From Candidatus Ratteibacteria bacterium (GTDB lineage Bacteria > Ratteibacteria > UBA8468 > B48-G9 > JAFGKM01): a stretch of 16,704 bases of DNA. A model generated the notes under the pieces. That model was given only the letters and a program-made list of their open reading frames with translations. It was not told the DNA's origin and made no database searches. The position numbers and the translations under genes were made by a program. Shown here in pieces: positions 1 through 6,857 of the stretch (within the stretch, counting starts at the first letter, position 1; the number at the start of each line of letters is the position of its first letter). The stretch covers positions 1-16,704 of the forward strand of contig JAQVEU010000005.1 in assembly GCA_028697565.1 (NCBI GenBank), in the 5' to 3' direction.

Positions 1-33
1 TATTTAATATCCTTAAACCCCGTTCATACTTCA

Positions 34-132
34 GTAGCAAGTATAAACATTAAACAATATCTCCCATCCCCCCTTTTATAAAGGGGGGTGAGAGGGGATT
101 TTGCTTTATTCTTGCTACTTGCTACTCGCTAC
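34..132. repeat. Nested inverted repeat with GC-rich hairpin and 7-bp tandem repeats
   Basis: Bases 68-76 (C6T3) pair perfectly with 80-88 (A3G6) around a 3-nt loop. The outer flanks (59-67 and 89-99) are imperfectly complementary, so about 40 bp can fold into one hairpin. Outside it, GTAGCAAGTA at 34-43 is the exact inverse of TACTTGCTAC at 116-125. The right arm lies in a tandem run of a 7-bp unit: TTGCTAC at 112-118 and 119-125, then TCGCTAC at 126-132. This nesting resembles non-coding dispersed or MITE-like elements of bacterial intergenic regions. A transcription-terminator role for the inner hairpin is possible, but it lacks a following T-run on the minus strand. The rest of 1-166 shows no gene. 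Confidence 0.6.
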
Positions 133-166
133 TTCTTAGTCAATGCAGTTGACTGAATACTTACTA

Positions 167-238
167 AGCTGCTGATGGGAATCGAACCCATGACCCCGTC
201 CTTACCAAGGACGTGCTCTACCTCTGAGCCACAGCAGC
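167..238 (-). tRNA. tRNA-Thr (anticodon GGT)
   Basis: The minus strand folds into a complete cloverleaf. The 7-bp acceptor stem GCTGCTG/CAGCAGC occupies 238-232 and 174-168. It is followed by a GCTC/GAGC D stem, an anticodon stem CGTCC/GGACG with loop TTGGTAA (anticodon GGT, reading ACC/ACU threonine codons), a 5-nt variable region, and a T arm ATGGG/CCCAT with loop TTCGATT. The discriminator base is T at 167. The next bases are TAG, so the 3' CCA is not encoded and must be added by the CCA-adding enzyme. It lies 48 bp downstream of tRNA-Gly on the same strand and is probably co-transcribed with it. Confidence 0.96.
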
Positions 239-286
239 AGTTAGAAGTTATATATTATAACAGAATTTTCTTTTATGTCAATGGAG

Positions 287-358
287 AGCGGGAAACGGGA
301 TTCGAACCCGCGACTTCGACCTTGGCAAGGTCGCACTCTACCGCTGAGTTATTCCCGC
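287..358 (-). tRNA. tRNA-Gly (anticodon GCC)
   Basis: A complete cloverleaf lies on the minus strand. The acceptor stem is GCGGGAA/TTCCCGC (358-352 with 294-288), the D stem ACTC/GAGT, and the anticodon stem CGACC/GGTCG with loop TTGCCAA (anticodon GCC, reading GGC/GGU). The T arm is GCGGG/CCCGT, with one G-U pair, and loop TTCGAAT. The discriminator is T at 287, the usual U73 of bacterial glycine tRNAs. CCA is not encoded at the 3' end. The Gly-then-Thr order matches the tRNA cluster that precedes tuf in many bacteria, but tuf itself would lie outside this window. Confidence 0.96.
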
Positions 359-489
359 ATTGAAAATTAAATTTAAAATCCACCTCCTTTTTTTGATAGA
401 AGATGGAGTAAAATTAATATTTCAAATTTTTACCTAATACTTTTTTTACCCTATGTCTTTTTTGTCTCTCTATTATATATTACAACCTT

Positions 490-807
490 TTAGACATTAT
501 TGTCAATCTTACCCGTTATTTCTAAAAAATCGTCGGGTATAGGGGCGGTAAACCTACACCATTGTTTTGTAAAAGGATGAAAAAAGGATATCCTGTAAGA
601 ATGAAGGGCGACCCTTGATATCAAGTCCGATTTAATTCCATACTGTTTATCTCCTATTAAAGGATATCCTGAATGAGAAAGGGCAAGCCGTATTTGATGT
701 GTCCTCCCAGTAAGTGGTTTTGCCTTTACCAGTGTTAAGTCGTCTATGTATTTTATAACTTCTATAGTAGTAATTGCTTTCTTTCCCTTTAGATATTGCG
801 TTTTCAT
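490..807 (-). CDS. rluD: RluD-type pseudouridine synthase, C-terminal fragment (frameshifted)
   Basis: This 105-residue frame carries the C-terminal part of the RluA/RluD catalytic domain. It has the family motif GRTHQIR (residues 34-40), followed by a region like the usual HPLxGDxxYG (here YPLIGDKQYG) and a final hydrophobic/FTAP segment. It lacks the S4 domain and the catalytic aspartate, so it cannot be an enzyme alone. Its ATG overlaps the stop of the upstream fragment as ATGA. This is more likely a consequence of a one-base frameshift than a real start, because the residues just before the stop of the upstream frame and those just after this start are contiguous in the family alignment. 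Combined length after repair is about 304-311 residues, normal for RluD. See the paired entry for the N-terminal half. Confidence 0.85.
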   Translation of the reverse strand: MKTQYLKGKKAITTIEVIKYIDDLTLVKAKPLTGRTHQIRLALSHSGYPLIGDKQYGIKSDLISRVALHSYRISFFHPFTKQWCRFTAPIPDDFLEITGKIDNNV

Positions 808-1403
808 TTTTGGGTAGTTTTTTTATTATGGGCAACAGTAAATTCTATTTCTTTTCTTAAAGGATAAAACCTCCCTTTTACAATTGCTATATATTCTTTT
901 TTCACCATGCGATTTTTAAACTGTAGAGTAAGATTTACCCATGTATTGTAGGTTTTTGCAAAAACCATAACGCCGGATGTTTCTCTGTCAAGACGATGTA
1001 CTACACCAGGCCTTAGGATATTATCTGTTTCAGGCAGTGGAAAAATGCTCATAAGAAAATTTACCATAGTTCCACTTTTATCTTTTTCTGTAGGATGTGT
1101 GAGAATTCCAGGCGGTTTATTTACCACTATTATGTAATCATCATTGTAGATTATATCTAATGGATATTGTTCTGGCAAAATATTGTTTTCTTTACTGGAC
1201 AAGAATGTTTCTGTTATCATAATTTCATCTTCATCCTTAAGAATATAGGAAGGACTGACTGGTTTATTTCGTACCAAAATTTTTTCTGTTTTTAAGAGTT
1301 CTTTGACCTTTTCACGAGAACATCTTAGATAGGACTTTAGATACGTATCTATTCTTTCTGTAGAACCTTTAGACCTGTATATCAGTAATTTCTTTAATCC
1401 CAC
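804..1403 (-). CDS. rluD: RluD-type 23S rRNA pseudouridine synthase, N-terminal part (frameshifted)
   Basis: RluA/RluD enzymes isomerise uridine to pseudouridine in 23S rRNA. This part contains an S4 RNA-binding domain (ERIDTYL through DEDEIMI) and the start of the catalytic domain with NKPPGILTHP and the catalytic motif HRLDRETSG, whose aspartate is the nucleophile. The frame stops at 804-806 just after NKKTTQK. Adding one A to the A7 run at 818-824 would read NKKNYPKM, which fits the family's conserved PKNRKKM-like stretch and continues into the downstream fragment. The start is uncertain. I prefer GTG at 1403, one base after the acyl-CoA dehydrogenase stop, with a GGAG about 15 bases upstream. 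A TTG at 1424 would overlap that gene by 20 nt and has no ribosome binding site. It is the last gene of the long operon. Confidence 0.85.
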   Translation of the reverse strand: MGLKKLLIYRSKGSTERIDTYLKSYLRCSREKVKELLKTEKILVRNKPVSPSYILKDEDEIMITETFLSSKENNILPEQYPLDIIYNDDYIIVVNKPPGILTHPTEKDKSGTMVNFLMSIFPLPETDNILRPGVVHRLDRETSGVMVFAKTYNTWVNLTLQFKNRMVKKEYIAIVKGRFYPLRKEIEFTVAHNKKTTQK

Positions 1404-1404
1404 A

Positions 1405-2565
1405 TTACTTTTTATGTGCTCCAAATTTTTTTATTATATCGCTGGCTATAAAATTTCTTTGCATCTGGTTAGTGCCTTCATATATCTGTGTTATTTTTGC
1501 GTCACGGAACATTTTTTCCACAGGATATTCTTTCATATATCCATAGCCACCAAATATCTGGATGGCATCCGTTGTTACCTTCATAGCCGTATCTGATGCA
1601 AAGAGTTTACACATTGCTGAATATCCAGAATAGTCCTTTCCACCTGAATCAATACTACGTGCTGTCTGATAGATCAATGTCCTTGCTGCTTCTATCTGGG
1701 TAGACATATCAGCGAGTATGTGTTGAACAGCCTGAAAAGAAATTATGGTCTGACCAAATTGCTTTCTCTGCCGTGCATATCCAACCGCAGCCTCAAAAGC
1801 ACCCTGTGCTATTCCAAGTGCCTGGGCAGCAACACCCGGTCTGCTTGCATCAAAATTTTTAAGAGTAATAATAAACCCCATTCCTTCCTTTCCAAGCAAA
1901 TTTTCAGCAGGAACCTTACAGTTTTCAAAAATAAGTTCTCTGGTAGCAGATGCCCTTATACCTAACTTATTTTCCTTTTTCCCGAAGTTAAAACCATCCA
2001 TCCCTTTTTCAAGTATAAAAGCACTTAGCCCACGGGGCCCTTTTGTTTTATCTGTTGCAGCTATTACAACATATATTTCTGCTTCTCCTCCGTTTGTAAT
2101 CCACTGTTTTGTTCCATTCAGTATATAAAAATCACCCTCTTTTTTTGCAGTTGTATTTAACGTTGTAATATCACTACCTGCACCTGATTCAGTTACAGCA
2201 AATGCAGCAATTTTCTCGCCTTTTGCTATATATGGAAGATACTTCTTTTTTTGCTGTTCATTTCCGAAAAGAAGTATAGGAAATGTCCCAAGGGCAGTTC
2301 CTGCATATGCCAGTGCAATGCCACCACATACCCTGCTTAACTCTTCTATGGCGAGACATAGTTCAAAGATACCGAATCCCATACCGTTATATTCCTCGGG
2401 AATATAAACACCAAAAAGGTCCGCCTGTGCCAGTTCCTTAACCACATCCCACGGAAACTGCTCTTTTTCATCATATTCTGCTCTTACTGGCAAAATCTTC
2501 TCTTCCGCTATTCTTCTGGCAAGTTCTTTTATCATCTGCTGTTCTTCTGTTAAAAAGTAGTTCAT
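1405..2565 (-). CDS. Acyl-CoA dehydrogenase family protein
   Basis: A 386-residue, full-length member of the short/medium-chain acyl-CoA dehydrogenase family. These FAD enzymes oxidise acyl-CoA to trans-2-enoyl-CoA and normally pass electrons to ETF. Visible features are the FAD/substrate signature AVTESGAGSD (123-132), the QWITNG segment (154-159), the second family signature around QIFGGYGYMKEYPVE (346-360), and the catalytic base Glu363 in IYEGTNQ, the position used by short/medium-chain members. The start ATG is preceded by AAAGGA at good spacing. The gene lies 22 bp after fabF and touches rluD, so it is co-transcribed with fatty acid synthesis genes. No ETF genes are in the window. It could serve catabolism or act reductively on enoyl thioesters; the sequence alone does not decide. 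Confidence 0.93.
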   Translation of the reverse strand: MNYFLTEEQQMIKELARRIAEEKILPVRAEYDEKEQFPWDVVKELAQADLFGVYIPEEYNGMGFGIFELCLAIEELSRVCGGIALAYAGTALGTFPILLFGNEQQKKKYLPYIAKGEKIAAFAVTESGAGSDITTLNTTAKKEGDFYILNGTKQWITNGGEAEIYVVIAATDKTKGPRGLSAFILEKGMDGFNFGKKENKLGIRASATRELIFENCKVPAENLLGKEGMGFIITLKNFDASRPGVAAQALGIAQGAFEAAVGYARQRKQFGQTIISFQAVQHILADMSTQIEAARTLIYQTARSIDSGGKDYSGYSAMCKLFASDTAMKVTTDAIQIFGGYGYMKEYPVEKMFRDAKITQIYEGTNQMQRNFIASDIIKKFGAHKK

Positions 2566-2587
2566 TTATTATTCCTTTCTTGTAGTT

Positions 2588-3835
2588 TTATTCTGCAAAT
2601 TTTTTAAGAGCAAGGGTTATATTATGGCCACCAAAACCGAATGAATTAGAGATGGCTATATTTATATCCCTTTGAATTGCCTTATTTGGTACATAATTCA
2701 AATCGCATTCAGGGTCAGGGGATTCATAATTTATTGTTGGTGGAATAACCCCTTCTTTTATTGTAAGAACTGTAGCAATAAATTCTACTGCCCCGGATGC
2801 TCCAAGCAGATGACCTATCATTGATTTTATAGAACTTATGTGTATCCGGTAAGCCGCTTCTCCTAATAGCATTTTTATTGCTGATGTTTCACTCTTATCA
2901 TTAAGAGGAGTTGATGTTCCATGCGCATTGATATAATCTATATCTTCAGGTCTTATTCCTGCGTTCTCTATGGCATATTTCATAGACAAAAATGCTCCTT
3001 TTCCATCAGGGTCAGGGGCGGTTATATGATAGGCATCACAACTCATACCTGTGCCAATAAATTCAGCATAGATTTTAGGTGCTTTCCTTGTCATTGCATG
3101 TTCTAATGTTTCTAAAACTACCGTTCCTGCTCCCTCTCCCATTACAAAACCATCTCGCTCTTTATCAAAAGGCCTGGATGCCTTAGATGGGTTGTCATTA
3201 CGGGTAGATAGTGCTTTCATAGAGCAGAAGCCAGCGAGTCCCAGCGGTGTTATACACGACTCAGTTCCACCTGCAATTACAATATCACTTGTTCCATTTC
3301 TTAGAAGATTCAGAGCAACTCCGAGGGCATGTGCCCCGGACGCACAGGCACTTACGGTAGCAAAATTAACACCCTTTAATCCAAAGTGTATAGCTATATG
3401 ACTGGCTGCCATATCAGGAATAAGCATAGGAATAAGGAAAGGAGAAACCCTGGAAGGTCCGCTTTTCAGAAGGACTTCCTGCTGTTCTTCTATCACCCTG
3501 AGGCCTCCTATACCTGCACCTATTATTACCCCTGTTCTATCTTTTTCTTCTTCAGAAAGTTCAGAAAAAGTAATTCCGCTGTCCTGTATTGCCTCAATGG
3601 CTGATTTTAGTGCGAACTGTACAAACTTATCCATTCTACGTAGGTTTTTTGGCGGGAAGTTGTCAAGTGTAAAATCCTTAACCTCAGCCCCTATCTTTGT
3701 GGGATACTCATCGGTCTTAAAACTTTTGATAAGGTCTATCCCACTTTTGCCTGACTTCAGATTGTCCCACGATGTTCTTACATCATTTCCTACAGGGGTA
3801 ACCAGTCCTATACCTGTTACAACAATTTTTTTCAT
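2588..3835 (-). CDS. fabF: Beta-ketoacyl-ACP synthase II
   Basis: FabF catalyses decarboxylative condensation of malonyl-ACP with acyl-ACP, the elongation step of type II fatty acid synthesis in the cytoplasm. The 415-residue length is standard. The Cys-His-His triad is intact: Cys164 in VSACASGAH, His305 in AHGTSTPLND, and His342 in GHLLGASGAVE. The KSMIGH lysine and the C-terminal SFGFGGHN motif are also present. The start overlaps the acpP stop as ATGA with no clear Shine-Dalgarno, which suggests translational coupling to acpP. It belongs to the conserved plsX-fabHDG-acpP-fabF block. Confidence 0.97.
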   Translation of the reverse strand: MKKIVVTGIGLVTPVGNDVRTSWDNLKSGKSGIDLIKSFKTDEYPTKIGAEVKDFTLDNFPPKNLRRMDKFVQFALKSAIEAIQDSGITFSELSEEEKDRTGVIIGAGIGGLRVIEEQQEVLLKSGPSRVSPFLIPMLIPDMAASHIAIHFGLKGVNFATVSACASGAHALGVALNLLRNGTSDIVIAGGTESCITPLGLAGFCSMKALSTRNDNPSKASRPFDKERDGFVMGEGAGTVVLETLEHAMTRKAPKIYAEFIGTGMSCDAYHITAPDPDGKGAFLSMKYAIENAGIRPEDIDYINAHGTSTPLNDKSETSAIKMLLGEAAYRIHISSIKSMIGHLLGASGAVEFIATVLTIKEGVIPPTINYESPDPECDLNYVPNKAIQRDINIAISNSFGFGGHNITLALKKFAE

Positions 3836-4074
3836 TTTTTATTTTTCTCAATATAGTCAACAGCATCCTTTACTGTTCTTATCTTTTCAGCATCTTCATC
3901 CGGTATGTCTATTCCGAATTTATCTTCCAGGTCCATTACAAGTTCCACAGTATCAAGTGAATCAGCACCAAGGTCATCAATAAAAGATGCACCTTCAGTA
4001 ATTTCACTGGTACTAACTCCAAGCTTCTCTGACACAATTTCTTGCACCTTTACAAAAATCTCATTTCTATCCAT
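3832..4074 (-). CDS. acpP: Acyl carrier protein
   Basis: A small acidic protein of 80 residues that carries acyl intermediates on a 4'-phosphopantetheine arm. The attachment motif GADSLDTVELV is intact, with the modified serine at residue 39 of this form. Two ATG codons are adjacent (4075-4077 and 4072-4074). I chose the second because AAGGAGG lies at a proper distance from it and almost abuts the first. It is 61 bases downstream of fabG and ends in an ATGA overlap with fabF, the usual acpP-fabF arrangement. Confidence 0.97.
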   Translation of the reverse strand: MDRNEIFVKVQEIVSEKLGVSTSEITEGASFIDDLGADSLDTVELVMDLEDKFGIDIPDEDAEKIRTVKDAVDYIEKNKK

Positions 4075-4135
4075 CATCCCTCCTTATTTTTCTTTATATT
4101 GTTAACTTATTCTAAACCACAGTTTTAACTTGTTA

Positions 4136-4870
4136 TTACATCACCATTCCACCATCTATTCTGAAGACCTGCCCTGTAATATAGTTTGCCTTGTCCGATG
4201 ATAGAAAAACAATCAGGTCAGCCACCTCATCAGGATTTCCAAATCTGCCCAGCGGTATCATTTCAAGCATCTTTTCTTTTACTCTGTCAGGCAACTGCTC
4301 TGTCATTCTGGTCCGTATATACCCGGGAGCAATAGCATTTACTCTTACTCCAAACCTTGCAAATTCCTTTGCACTTGTCTTTGTTAGTGAGATTAGTGCT
4401 CCCTTTGAAGCAGAATAGTTTGCCTGTCCTATATTTCCTATCTGTCCTATTATGGAAGCAACATTTACAATTGCCCCTGTCTTTCGAGCAAACATACATT
4501 TTCCTATTATTTTACTGCATATAAATGCACCTTTCAAGTTTATCTCTATTACTTTATCCCAGTCCTCTTCAGTCATCCGTAGTATCAGGTTGTCTTTTGT
4601 AATGCCTGCGTTGTTTATCAAGATATCTATCCTGCCCCATTTCTCAATAATTTCATCTGTGCATTTCTGTACTTCTGCTTTTTTACTTATATCAACCTTT
4701 GCTGAGATAATCTGTATACCCCTGTTATTTGCAAGTTCCTTTTCAAAATTTTCGTCTATGGATACATCCCACATAACAATTTTTGCACCTTGCTCACCAA
4801 ATTTCATTGCAAGGGACTTCCCAATACCACCAAAGGCACCTGTAATAACAACAACCTTATCTGTGAACAT
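4136..4870 (-). CDS. fabG: 3-oxoacyl-ACP reductase
   Basis: FabG reduces 3-oxoacyl-ACP to 3-hydroxyacyl-ACP with NADPH. The 244-residue classical SDR fold is complete: the Rossmann glycine motif TGAFGGIG (10-17), NNAG (86-89), and the catalytic residues Ser139, Tyr152 and Lys156 in the YSASK motif. The C-terminal segment includes NAIAPGYIRTRM and ends with YITGQVFRIDGGMVM, typical of FabG. It has the strongest ribosome binding site in the window (AGGAGGTG at 4873-4880). The 80-bp gap before it is the largest in the lower operon and may hold an internal promoter. Confidence 0.96.
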   Translation of the reverse strand: MFTDKVVVITGAFGGIGKSLAMKFGEQGAKIVMWDVSIDENFEKELANNRGIQIISAKVDISKKAEVQKCTDEIIEKWGRIDILINNAGITKDNLILRMTEEDWDKVIEINLKGAFICSKIIGKCMFARKTGAIVNVASIIGQIGNIGQANYSASKGALISLTKTSAKEFARFGVRVNAIAPGYIRTRMTEQLPDRVKEKMLEMIPLGRFGNPDEVADLIVFLSSDKANYITGQVFRIDGGMVM

Positions 4871-4872
4871 CG

Positions 4873-4880
4873 CACCTCCT
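4873..4880 (-). promoter_or_regulatory. Strong Shine-Dalgarno of fabG
   Basis: AGGAGGTG ends two bases before the fabG ATG on the minus strand, with the GGAGG core at normal spacing. It is a near-full complement of the 16S anti-Shine-Dalgarno. It contrasts with the weak or absent sites at most other starts in this operon, where overlaps suggest coupling. It fixes the fabG start at 4870. Confidence 0.75.
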
Positions 4881-4897
4881 GTAGATTAAATTAAAAA

Positions 4898-4926
4898 TTT
4901 AAAACTCTAAACTGTTAATCTTTCAA
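4898..4926 (-). promoter_or_regulatory. Possible internal promoter upstream of fabG
   Basis: In the 80-bp fabD-fabG gap the minus strand has TTGAAA (4926-4921, five of six to the -35 consensus), 17 bases, then TTTAAA (4903-4898, four of six to the -10). Such matches are easily produced by chance in AT-rich DNA. The same place holds an AT palindrome (TTAAATT at 4886-4892 and AATTTAA at 4896-4902), so an operator is also conceivable. Confidence 0.25.
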
Positions 4927-4950
4927 TTTTCAAATTACTCTTACCACTTT

Positions 4951-5886
4951 CTATATTCTCAGTCCTTTTAGTGTACTGTCCAGAGATGCCCTATCTTCAA
5001 CATTAAAAACCTTTAATGTGGGAATAATTTCTTCTATTAATCTTTTCAAAACTGTTTTTGGTCCTACTTCAACAAAAACTACATCCTTTTCGTCTTTTAC
5101 TATATTTTCAATAGTAGTGACCCATCTGACAGGCGAATAAATCTGGTAGATAAGCCCCTTTTTAATTTCCTCTTTATCAACGTTTTTTTCTCCTGAGTAG
5201 TTAAGATATACGGGAATTTCAGGATTTTTAAAATGTACCTTTTCTATTTCATCTGCAAGGTAATATGATGCTTCCTTCATGTACAATGTATGAAATGGTC
5301 CACTTACATTTAACATAACAGATTTAATTTTTCTTTCTCTCAAAAAAGAATAGAAATTTTTAAGTGTCTCTTTATTCCCTCCCACGACAATTTGTCTGTA
5401 AGAATTTATATTGGCTATACTTATACCATCAAAGGTATTCAAGATATTTTCCAGTTCTTCTATTGAAAGTCCTATAATCGCAAGAAGTCCTCCGTCTACA
5501 CGTCCGGAGAGCTCATCCATAATTTCTGCCCTTCTTTTGACCAGATAAAAACCTTCCTCTAAACTAATTGTTTTTGAAGCAACAAGTGCAGAATATTCTC
5601 CTAAACTATGTCCAGCCACACTGTTTGGGTATAGTCCCTTGTTTGTCAGTGCATACCAACAGACCATATTTATAGCAAAGACAGCCGGCTGGCATATCAA
5701 TGTCCTTGTTAACTCTTCCATTGGCCCCTGCATAATTTTCTCCATCAAAGGAATTGATGTTATATCTTCCCCTTTTTTAATGATGTCAGCACATCCAGGA
5801 ATATTTTCTATAAACTCTTTTCCCATCCCTATGTACTGAGATGCCTGCCCTGGAAAAACAACAGAGAAATTTTTTATTTTGTCCAT
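4951..5886 (-). CDS. fabD: Malonyl-CoA:ACP transacylase
   Basis: FabD transfers malonyl from malonyl-CoA to AcpP. The acyltransferase motifs are present: FPGQASQ at the N terminus, the nucleophilic serine in GHSLGE (Ser94 of this form), an arginine-containing KRRAEIM segment, and the catalytic histidine in GPFHTLYM (His199). I chose the ATG at 5886 (311 residues) because FabD proteins begin only a few residues before FPGQ. An in-frame ATG at 5907 would add MGSKSYK and lengthen the overlap with fabH from 13 to 34 nt. It is followed by an 80-bp gap before fabG. Confidence 0.95.
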   Translation of the reverse strand: MDKIKNFSVVFPGQASQYIGMGKEFIENIPGCADIIKKGEDITSIPLMEKIMQGPMEELTRTLICQPAVFAINMVCWYALTNKGLYPNSVAGHSLGEYSALVASKTISLEEGFYLVKRRAEIMDELSGRVDGGLLAIIGLSIEELENILNTFDGISIANINSYRQIVVGGNKETLKNFYSFLRERKIKSVMLNVSGPFHTLYMKEASYYLADEIEKVHFKNPEIPVYLNYSGEKNVDKEEIKKGLIYQIYSPVRWVTTIENIVKDEKDVVFVEVGPKTVLKRLIEEIIPTLKVFNVEDRASLDSTLKGLRI

Positions 5887-6857
5887 TTTATAAGATTTGC
5901 TCCCCATGTAAGCCCACCACCAAAAGATACGGTAATAATAAGGTCTCCTTTCCTGAATAGTCCTTTTTTAGATGCCTCATCAAGGGCTACAGGTACACAG
6001 GCAGCGGACATATTTCCATATTTTTCAATATTCACATAAAATTTTTCGGAGGGCATATCCATACCTTTTGCAACCCCTTTTATAATACGTAGGTTTGCCT
6101 GATGAGGAACTACAAGTGCTATATCTTCCTTTTTCAGATTAAACATTTTCAGGAGTGTATTTATTGACTCACACATTGTCTGGATTGCTATTTTAAAAAG
6201 GACTGCCCCTTCCATTTTCATAAAGTGCATTCTTTTTTCAACTGTGTCAAAAGATGAAGGATTGGCAGAACCACCAGCAGGTGCGTTTAGTATATCTTCG
6301 TAACTTCCATCCGATGAGATATAAGAACCCATAAGACCTTCTTCATCAGATGCTTTAATTACTACAGCCCCTGCACCATCTCCTAATAGGACACATGTAC
6401 TTCTGTCAGTATAGTCAGCAAGACGGCTCATACATTCAGAGGCAATGACAAGGCCTGTTTTATATCTTCCTTCCGTCATTAATCTCTGTGCTATCTCAAG
6501 ACCAAATATGAATCCGGAACAGGCAGCAGAGATATCAAAGGCAGGTATATTTTTAAGTCCAAGTTTTGCCTGAATAATACAGGCAGTTGAAGGAAAAAAC
6601 TTATCAGGACTTATAGTAGCACAGATGATAAAATCAATCTCTTCAGGAGAAATCCCTGCATCTTTACAGGCACTTTTTGCTGCCTCAACCCGCATATCAG
6701 AGGTTGCTTTCCCTTTCGGGCATATCCTTCTTTCTTGTATACCTGTTCTTGTAATAATCCATTCATCGCTTGTGTCTACCATCATCTCAAGATCATGGTT
6801 GTTAAGTACAAAAGGTGGTAAAAAAGAGCCTGTGCCTGCGATTACTGTATTTCCCAT
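5874..6857 (-). CDS. fabH: Beta-ketoacyl-ACP synthase III
   Basis: FabH starts fatty acid synthesis by condensing an acyl-CoA primer (usually acetyl-CoA) with malonyl-ACP. The protein has 327 residues, the normal length. The Cys-His-Asn triad is present: Cys113 in SAACSGF, His252 in VPHQAN, and Asn282 in YGNMSAA. N-terminal DTSDEWIITRTGIQERR is the usual CoA-binding-loop region. The start overlaps the end of plsX by 16 nt, and its end overlaps fabD. Confidence 0.97.
   Translation of the reverse strand: MGNTVIAGTGSFLPPFVLNNHDLEMMVDTSDEWIITRTGIQERRICPKGKATSDMRVEAAKSACKDAGISPEEIDFIICATISPDKFFPSTACIIQAKLGLKNIPAFDISAACSGFIFGLEIAQRLMTEGRYKTGLVIASECMSRLADYTDRSTCVLLGDGAGAVVIKASDEEGLMGSYISSDGSYEDILNAPAGGSANPSSFDTVEKRMHFMKMEGAVLFKIAIQTMCESINTLLKMFNLKKEDIALVVPHQANLRIIKGVAKGMDMPSEKFYVNIEKYGNMSAACVPVALDEASKKGLFRKGDLIITVSFGGGLTWGANLIKWTK

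Noticed and set aside
112..132. CRISPR-like repeats
   Set aside because: The units are only 7 bp, directly adjacent with no spacers, and no cas genes are present.
175..363. A 62-codon plus-strand open frame across the two tRNA genes
   Set aside because: It is the complement of the tRNA-Gly and tRNA-Thr genes. Translated tRNA complements often give frames containing segments like GFEPAT, a known false-gene pattern.
400..492. Rho-independent terminator after rluD
   Set aside because: No GC-rich stem followed by a T-run is visible on the minus strand; only a weak GACA/TGTC pairing occurs at the rluD stop.
804..830. Programmed -1 ribosomal frameshift in rluD
   Set aside because: The zero-frame reading is T AAA AAA, which does not give a full X-XXY-YYZ slippery heptamer for two tRNAs. 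I see no obvious downstream stem, and the run is short for transcriptional slippage. A mutation or assembly indel is simpler.
3597..3983. A 128-codon plus-strand open frame across acpP and fabF
   Set aside because: It lies opposite two well-supported genes with intact active-site motifs, shows no recognisable domain, and is typical of antisense shadow frames in AT-rich DNA.
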